From Coenobita brevimanus (Eukaryota; Arthropoda; Malacostraca; Decapoda; Coenobitidae), in NCBI GenBank assembly GCA_032717465.1, contig CM064663.1:14069989-14133988 (forward strand): a DNA stretch of 64,000 nucleotides, written 5' to 3'. Every line of letters starts with the position of its first letter. The stretch's first letter is position 1. Position numbers and translations under genes: made by a program. Shown piece after piece: positions 57,428 through 64,000 of this stretch. The notes under the pieces were generated by a model that saw only the letters and a list, made by a program, of their open reading frames with translations, did no database searches and was not told the origin of the DNA.

Positions 57428-58190
57428 CCCGCCCCATCCCGACCACTTTTCCACCACCGACCTCCCAATCCCGAACATTTTTGGATTTTTTTTTTTTTTT
57501 TTGGCTCAAACCTCCGCTTTTGGTGAGAAATATCGAAAATTCATACACCTGGGGTTTAAAATACTCGATCCAGGTAGGAGTACCTCCTTACCTTACAGGG
57601 TTTTCTAACAGGGTGGCACCAAAGAAAACGAGATCTATGGGAGGATAACTATTTCACACCACTCATAAACGGTATTTATTTATTTACTTGGTACGAATTT
57701 ATATGTAGTACGACAGTATATTGGTTTTCAAGCAGTAATATAGGCATTATAAGCATTGTTTCACTCACTAACTCATCATCATACCTGACCTTTTTTTGCC
57801 ATATTACCTGATCATCATTTCTGACTGTTTCTTCCTCTAATGCTATGTAAAGTTTGTCCTCCACATTGTCATTGATTGGGGAATCACTCTGGCCCTGAAT
57901 TTCGTACCATGGCATGACATGGCTTTACTGACCAGGTCACTGATAACAGGTGAATTGTTGAGACAATGGCGTGCAAGGGGGGGGGGAGGAGGTCATGTTG
58001 GGTAAGGCATTGTCCCTGCCTGGCATCTTGTAGAGGAAGGTGTCACATGTATACATACCAAAAATCACTCGCAAAAATTGAAAATTGTGCAAATTAGGGA
58101 CCTTGCAATTGATTCGCGTTTATGTACGTCAACGGGATTGGCAGTGACAAAACGTGTGGACATTAAAGAACATCAATGGGATGCCACGGG
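57428..58190. mobile_element. TTAA MITE D (0.75-kb, piggyBac-derived)
   Basis: 763 bp flanked by TTAA (57424-57427 and 58191-58194), ends CCCGCCCCATCCCGAC and (reverse complement) CCCGTGGCATCCCATT. Its left 60 bp resemble the left end of piggyBac-1. Its right 220 bp resemble the right end of piggyBac-1 (shared blocks GCCTGGC, TACCAAAAATC, GAAAATTGTG, GGGA(T/C)TGGCA). A minus-strand frame (57915-57676) keeps GQSDSPINDNVED, similar to GNSDSPLNDEEMD of the full transposase. It splits the LINE endonuclease exactly between SFN and LTQL. Confidence 0.9.
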
Positions 58191-59633
58191 TTAATCTCAC
58201 CCAGTTAGTCAATCAACCCACCCGTGTATCAGACAACCCCGATCAAAATCCCCACCTACTGGACTTGTTTCTAACAACCAATTCAGATAACTATAGTGTG
58301 GAAGTGAAGTTCCCCCTCGGATCCTCGGATCATTGTCTGATGCAAACCACCAGTTTAACACCTACCACACCCTCCTGCTCTGAACAGGTCGTGGTGACTA
58401 AATGGCACTACAACAGGGCAGACTGGGAGGGACTCCAAAATTTTTTCATGGATGTTCCTTGGATCTCCTTTTTCTCCCAAGATGTAAATTCCACATTGGG
58501 CCACATACAGGATTTCATTAAAGTCGGCATGGAAACATTCATTCCCCATCATAGTTACAGAAAAAGATGTAATACTCCTAAATGGTTTGACCACAATTGT
58601 GCTAGGGTAACAGAACATAAAACAATAGCCTATAACACTTATACAACGACCAAAACCAAAGTAGCCTTTAACTATTAGAGAAATATCAGAAACCATGGTA
58701 AAACTATCATCAATCTTTCTAAATCAAACTTTCTACGTAGACACGCTAACAAACTACTAAACAACCCAAATGATAACAAAATATTCTGGTCAACCCTTAA
58801 TTCATTCAAAACTAACTTCACTACCTCCTCTTCCATTCCACCGTTACAGTCCCTCAATGGAAATCTGGTAAGTGACCCACGTGGAAAAGCCAAACTTCTT
58901 GTTGAAATTTTTTCAACAAACTCAACCTTAAATAAAGAAAAATACAATATTCCTGTACTTGATTTTAATTCCCCTCAAATACCTCATTTCATGATTCACA
59001 CCAGATACGTACAAGCTGTGTCTCTCAGCAGACAAAGCTACTGGTCCAGATGAAATTCCTTCAATAGTACTTAAAAATTGCTCCTCAGTGTTGGCTCCTG
59101 TATTGGCAAAACTTTTCAGCTTATGCATCCGTACCTCAAGTTTTCCAACCTCTTGAAAAGAAGCAAACATCCATCATGTTCCTAAAAAGGGGGCAACTTC
59201 TGATCCATCAAACTATAGACCAATTGCAATAACTTCCATTCTCGGTAAAAGTTTTTGAGATGCTAATTAACAAACACATAATCAAGCATCTAGAAATGAA
59301 TAAATTAATCAATGATCGGCAGTATGGATTTAGACAAGAACATTCAGCTGTAGACATTCTTTGCCTTCTTACCCATCAGATTAACAAAACAACAGACCAA
59401 CACGGTGAAACACACACGGGAGCACTAGATATATCAAAACCATTTGACAGAGTATGGCACCAGGCCTTATTGTCTAAGATGTCACACTATGGCCTTGCAT
59501 CACTGGTTCCCCTAATGTCTTCTTACCTTCATAATAGAAAAATACGGGTCATGGTAGATGGTATTTATTGTCAGTCTCATTCCATAAATGCTGGCGTACC
59601 TCAGGGATCAGTTTTGGCACCAACCCTCTTTCT

Positions 59634-60091
59634 ATCTATCTATCTATCTATAGCCCGACGCCCTAATCCCGCAAAGGGTGGCCGCAGACAAAGCGCCTCC
59701 AAGTCACTCTGTCACCCACCATTTGACTCCCCTCCCCCCAACTCACCCCCCCCTCCCTCATATACCTCTCAACTCCATCCCTCCACCTCATCCTCGGTCT
59801 ACCCCTCCCTCTCCCTCCCTCCACCTCACCTACATACACCCTCTTAGTCAGTCTTTCATTCTCCATTCTCTCCACATGTCCAAACCACCTCAGTGTATTT
59901 CTCCTAATCTTTTCAACCACATCCACATCTACCCCACAACGTTCCTTCACTTCTTCATTCGTCAACCTGTCCCTCCACGTCACTCCACATGCTCCTCTCA
60001 AGTAACTCATTTCCACTGCTCTCACTCTTGACTTGTTCCCCTCTTGCAAGGTCCATGCCTCGCTTCCATACGTCAGGGTAGGGATCACAAT
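59634..60091 (-). mobile_element. TAGA-tailed LINE, 3' fragment (copy 4)
   Basis: Minus-strand fragment flanked by CCTCTTTCT at 59625-59633 and 60092-60100, a 9-bp target duplication. It carries YGSEAWTL, GACGVTWRD, IRRNTLRWFGHVERM, GRGRPRMRWRDGVERY and WRRFVCGHP segments in one open frame, and ends in about six TAGA units (59634-59656 on the plus strand as TCTA). It splits the RT of the family-2 LINE between PTLF and LIHINDLL. Confidence 0.92.
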
Positions 60092-60363
60092 CCTCTTTCT
60101 CATTCATATAAATGACCTCCTATCTGTCACAACCCAATACACGCTTATGCTGATGACCCTTCATAGTTCTTTCACATTTAGTACCTCCATTACACAGTTT
60201 GATATTATAAATTCCTAAATAAACACAGCAATTTCTCTGAACCAGGACCTTTCTAACATTAATCAATGGGGACAAACAAATCTGCTTTCATTCAATGCTC
60301 AGAAAACTAATTACATTAATTTCTTCAACAGAAAGAATCCCTCAAACTCTCACATAATTTTAA

Positions 60364-61133
60364 CCCGTGCCGTTCCAGTGACGTGAATTAACGTCCGCAC
60401 ATGATGTGCACTCATGTCCCGGCTATGTGAATTAACGTGGCAACATTGCAAGGTCCCTAATTTGCAAAATTTTCAATTTTCCTGAGTGATTTTGCGAGTG
60501 ATTTTTGGCATGTATACACGGGACACCTTCCTCTATTCATCTACAAGATGCCAAGCAGGGACAATGCCTTACACCGCATAACCTCTCCCCCCCCCCTGCA
60601 CGCCATTGTCTCAGCAATTCACCTGTTACCAGTGACCTGGCCAATGAAGACATTCAGGGCCAGAGTGATTCCCCAATCGATGACAATGTGGAGGACAAAG
60701 TTTACATAGCATTAGAGGAAGAAACAATCAGAAATGATGATCAGGTAATGTGGGAAAAAATAGGTCATGAATGGTGATGAGTTAGTGAGTGAAACAATGC
60801 TTATAATGCCTATATTACTGTTTGAAAACCAATATACTCTTGTACTACATATAAATTCGTACCAAGTAAATAAATAAATACTGTTTATGAGTGGATAAAA
60901 TAGTTACCCTCCCATAGAACTCATTTTCTTTAGTGCCAGCCTGTTAGAAAACCCAGTCAGGTAAGGAAGAACTTGTACCTAGATAGAGTATTTTAAACCT
61001 CAGGTGAGCAATTTCTCTCTGAATTTTCGATGTTTCTCACCAAAAGTGGAGGTTTGAGCCAAAAACAAAAAATGGTCCAAAAATGTCGGGACTGGGGCGT
61101 ACCACTGCCCAGAAAACGTCAGGATGGGGCGGG
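60364..61133. mobile_element. TTAA MITE E (0.75-kb, piggyBac-derived)
   Basis: 770 bp flanked by TTAA (60360-60363 and 61134-61137), opposite in orientation to MITEs D and F. Ends CCCGTGCCGTTCCAGT and (reverse complement) CCCGCCCCATCCTGAC. The transposase stub is on the plus strand (about 60640-60775, GQSDSPIDDNVED). It splits the LINE between the YIT- and NIPIS-type segments. Confidence 0.9.
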
Positions 61134-61839
61134 TTAAATAATGTCAATATTCCCATATCCACTACAATTGATATCCTAGGTGTTACTCTAAACCCCAACC
61201 TAAGCTGGACAGCTTATGTTAAATCCCTTTGTAAAAATACTTCCAGATAATTGGGACTTATGTACAAAGTTCGTGAGTTCTTCACTGACAAGCAGATGGC
61301 CACAATATACAAAAGTCATATGCGTTTTCAGATCGAATACTGTTCACCACTGTGGAGTGGATGTGGAGCAGTTGCATTGAGGCAGTTGGAGAAAATTCAA
61401 AATAAAGTCATTAGATTAATCAATAATCCTACCATCATGTAAGACCTTCCTCCATTATCAGTACGTAGAGATGTTGCTTCTTTAACATTATTTTATCGAT
61501 ATTTTTACCTTAAGTGCTCTGACGAACTGGCTTCAATTGTTCCTCTCCTTCACATTTTCTCCTGAAATACTCGGGTAGCTGGGAGCGTCCATGAATTCAC
61601 ACTCTGTCACCCGCAATGCAGAACTTCTGCTTATCAAAATTCATTTATCCCCAGAACTACTACTCTCTGGAATTCAGTTCCTGGGAGTTGTTTCCCACAA
61701 ACATTTAATCCACTTCAATTCATATCCAGTTGTTATAAATATTTTATGAATGGAGGATGCCTTTAGGCACGTGGACTTAATTTTTTTTCCCCTTTGTTTT
61801 TCCTTCCTCCAGTCATTATCTATTAAAAAAATAAAATCG

Positions 61840-62185
61840 TGTTTTTAGTGCATCAAACCACAGATCTTATATCTATCAACCAGACAATATCTTCCACAGG
61901 AGTACCCCCTAATTTTTAATTGTATCCGGTTCAATCCTGCATCATCTTTAAACATACTTGGGGTTTCATTATATCTGGGTTTATCTTGGAAAGAAAATAA
62001 CACCTCTCTCGTAAAAGAGATTGGGTGTGCTAAGCTAACGCCATGCCTTCTTTATCCTTGCACAGTTGTTGACTTTATACATGGGTTTTATTTGTCCGTG
62101 TAGAGTACATTTCTCATGCATGGGGAGGCTTCTTACATACAGCTGTTCTCAATAAGGTGGAGTCAAATGCTTTTCATCTCATTAA
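61840..62185 (+). mobile_element. Family 1, copy I, third piece
   Basis: Picks up (GTTTTTAGTGCATCAAA) a few codons after the end of the second piece at 48772. It runs through FNCIRFNPASSLNILGVS-like codons to CTCATTAA, where MITE F sits in the native TTAA of the LINSPPL codons. It is degraded, with several indels. Confidence 0.75.
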
Positions 62186-62929
62186 CCCACCCTGTCCCGA
62201 CCACTTTTCCACCACTGACTCCCCCCAATCCCGACCATTTTTGAAAAAAAAAAAAATTTTGGCTCAAACCTCCGCTTTTGGTGAGAAACATCAAAAATTC
62301 ATAGAGAAATCGCTTACCTGAGGTTTCAAATACTCGATACAGGTAGCAGTATCTCCTTACCTTACTGTGTTTTCTATCAGGCTGGCTCCAAAGAAAACGA
62401 GTTCTATGGGAGGGTAACTATTCCACACCACTCATAAACGGTATTTATTTATTTATTTGGTACGAATTTATATGTAGTACGAGAGTATATTGGTTTTCAC
62501 ACAGTAATATAGGCAATATAAGCATTGTTTCACTCACCAAACACATCAACATACCTGACCTTTTTTGGCGACATTACCTGATCATCATTTCTGACTGTTT
62601 CTTCCTCTAATGCTATGTAAAGTTTGTCCTCCACATTGTCATCGACTGGGGAATCACTCTGGCCCTGAATTTCGTACCGTGGCATGACATGTCATTAGTG
62701 GCCAGGTCACTGGTAACAGATGAATTGCTGAGACAGTGGCGTGCGGGGGGGGGGGTCTTGCTGGGTAAGGCATTGTCCCTGGCTGGCATCTTGTAGAGGA
62801 AGGTGTCCCATGTATACGTACCAAAAATCACTCGCGAAAATTGAAAATTGTTTCGCGTTTATATACATCAATGGGACTGACAGTGACAAAACGTGTGGAC
62901 GTATATATGCATCAACGGGACGCGGAGGG
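62186..62929. mobile_element. TTAA MITE F (0.75-kb, piggyBac-derived)
   Basis: 744 bp flanked by TTAA (62182-62185 and 62930-62933). Ends CCCACCCTGTCCCGAC and (reverse complement) CCCTCCGCGTCCCGTT. Same orientation as MITE D and similar throughout. The minus-strand stub is near 62600-62690 and lacks the first Met context. Confidence 0.88.
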
Positions 62930-62933
62930 TTAA

Positions 62934-63059
62934 CCCGTGGAGAATGACCATGTTTCCGTTGGTACCTGGCTCCAAACGACAACTTGGCTGAAATTTCGAG
63001 TCTTACAGAATTGAATGAAACACACATCATTGTCTTGGACATGTTTGCACGCATCCGGC
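62934..63059. other. Unrecognised stretch
   Basis: The expected continuation of the family-1 LINE (CTCTCC) is not found here, so the right flank of MITE F has been rearranged or replaced. Confidence 0.4.
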
Positions 63060-63208
<149 letters not shown>

Positions 63209-63235
63209 ATTTACCTATTTGTTTACCTATTTGTA

Positions 63236-64000
63236 GTATACAGGAATTGAGCAATGCTCGTGTTGTCCTGTCTCCATATCCACATTTATCAAGTCTACCT
63301 TTACACACATGAATGTTTTTCTCATGCACCACTTCTTTGTCTAAGTCGTTTCAAATATTTAAGAATATACCTAATTGTGATATACACGGAATGTACTATG
63401 CTCGTGGGTTTCCGTCGCTGTTTCTCAATAAGTCGAATTTAACTTTAAACTCGTTTAAGTTTTTAGACTGGACGATCTCTTTGTCCAGGCTATTCCATAA
63501 GTCTATACTTCTGTAAGGAAAGCTATATTTCTTGATATCCTTCAAGCAGCTTGACTTTTTCAATTTCATTCCATGTCCTCTTGTTGCTCTCTTATCCCAT
63601 ACAAACAGATCTTCTTTGTCAATTTTATCTACTCCCATCATGGTCCTGAACACCGCAATCATGTCTCCCCTCTTTCTCCTTTCCTCTAACGAAGGCAAAT
63701 CCAGTTTTTCCAGCCTCTCTCTGTATGACAGGTCTGTCAGACTGGGGACCATCTTGGTTGCTGTTCTTTGTATTCTCTCAATCTTGTTTATATCTTTCTT
63801 TTTGTGTGGGGACCACACTACCGCTGCATATTCTAACCTGGGGCGGATCATGGCCACTATCAATTTTTTCATCATTTCCTCATCCATATAATGAAATGCT
63901 ACTCTTATGTTAGTCAAGAGCTTATAAGTCTCTCCAACTATCTTGTTAATGTGCTTTTCTGGTGACAAACTATCTTGGACCAGCACTCCCAAATCTTTCT
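63236..64000 (-). mobile_element. CR1/L2-like LINE, 3' part, running off the right edge
   Basis: A minus-strand open frame (63992-63396, 198 codons in the window) gives the thumb and C-terminus of a CR1/L2-type reverse transcriptase. In order it shows LGVLVQDSLSPEKHINKI-like, RPRLEYAAVVWSPHKKKDI, IERIQRTATKMVP, LSYRERLEKLDLPSLEERRKRGDMI, TRGHGMKLKKS and KKYSFPYRSIDLWNSL, ending at a stop at about 63396. The catalytic palm lies beyond the window. No internal stop suggests a fairly young insertion. The 3' UTR (63236-63395) reaches the microsatellite. It is unrelated to families 1 and 2. Confidence 0.88.

Larger units (their letters stand above)
48773..61838 (+). mobile_element. Jockey-like LINE family 2, copy 2, multiply interrupted
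   Basis: The leader (48773-48947) is cut by an LTR element and resumes at 56654. The first coding region and endonuclease start near 56770 (NIRGLHSNIN at about 56945, FLTET at about 57015) and run to about 57423. They continue after MITE D at 58195 (LTQLVNQPTRVSDNP). RT covers about 59030-60360, with ALDISKPFDRVWH (about 59425-59460) and AGVPQGSVLAPTLF (about 59590-59630). YADD lies at about 60147 after a LINE insert, and the thumb/C-terminus resumes after MITE E (61138-61770). The A-rich tail is at about 61823-61838. The frame-exact gaps make each insertion point certain. Stops and shifts make the gene dead. Confidence 0.88.

Overview
This is eukaryotic DNA made almost entirely of transposable elements and their debris. 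There is no operon structure, no rRNA or tRNA gene I can recognise, and no host gene I can defend. Long AT-, GT-, CT-, ATT- and TAGA-type microsatellites, env-bearing Ty3/gypsy elements, Jockey-like, CR1-like and TAGA-tailed LINEs, piggyBac elements with MITEs, and a DIRS-like remnant together suggest an arthropod, most plausibly a decapod crustacean. The species cannot be read from the window, so this is inference.

Layout. 1-1226 is the 3' end of an env-bearing LTR element (env C-terminus plus start of its 3' LTR). 1254-2433 is the 3' half of a Jockey-like LINE on the minus strand (family 1). 2515-12469 is mostly unrecognised sequence. It holds a TAGA-tailed LINE fragment (3243-3851), a degenerate minisatellite (3960-4370), a 248-bp higher-order repeat (6757-7320) and the minus-strand ruin of a DIRS-like pol gene (7640-8720).

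Block one, 12470-39275, is a single minus-strand gypsy/errantivirus-like element with gag, pol, env, two LTRs and a 4-bp ATTT target duplication. It has been inflated to 26.8 kb by later insertions: a TTAA MITE (A), a LINE fragment, a 1.17-kb inverted-repeat insertion, piggyBac-1 (inside the protease), and a second minus-strand gypsy element (27980-38184, GTAT duplication). The 3' and 5' LTRs of that second element were in turn hit by MITE B and piggyBac-2.

Block two, 39835-62929, is equally layered. A Jockey-like family-1 LINE survives in three pieces (39835-42230, 48720-48772, 61840-62185). The first gap holds another family-1 copy, itself split by a family-2 LINE. The second gap holds a second family-2 LINE, whose 5' part was hit by a plus-strand LTR element (48948-56653, TCCAC duplication) carrying MITE C in its 3' LTR. 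The body of that family-2 LINE was hit by MITE D, a TAGA-tailed LINE and MITE E. MITE F ends the block. The window closes with a compound microsatellite and a minus-strand CR1-like LINE running off the right edge.

How the parts relate. Each element encodes only its own mobility functions (gag, protease, reverse transcriptase, integrase, env, endonuclease or DDD transposase), and nearly all are broken by stops, frameshifts or deletions. MITEs D-F are internal-deletion relatives of the piggyBac family and still carry a stub of transposase N-terminus. MITEs A-C are a second TTAA family. LTR pairs and interrupted reading frames provide internal empty-site controls, so the order of insertion can be read directly.
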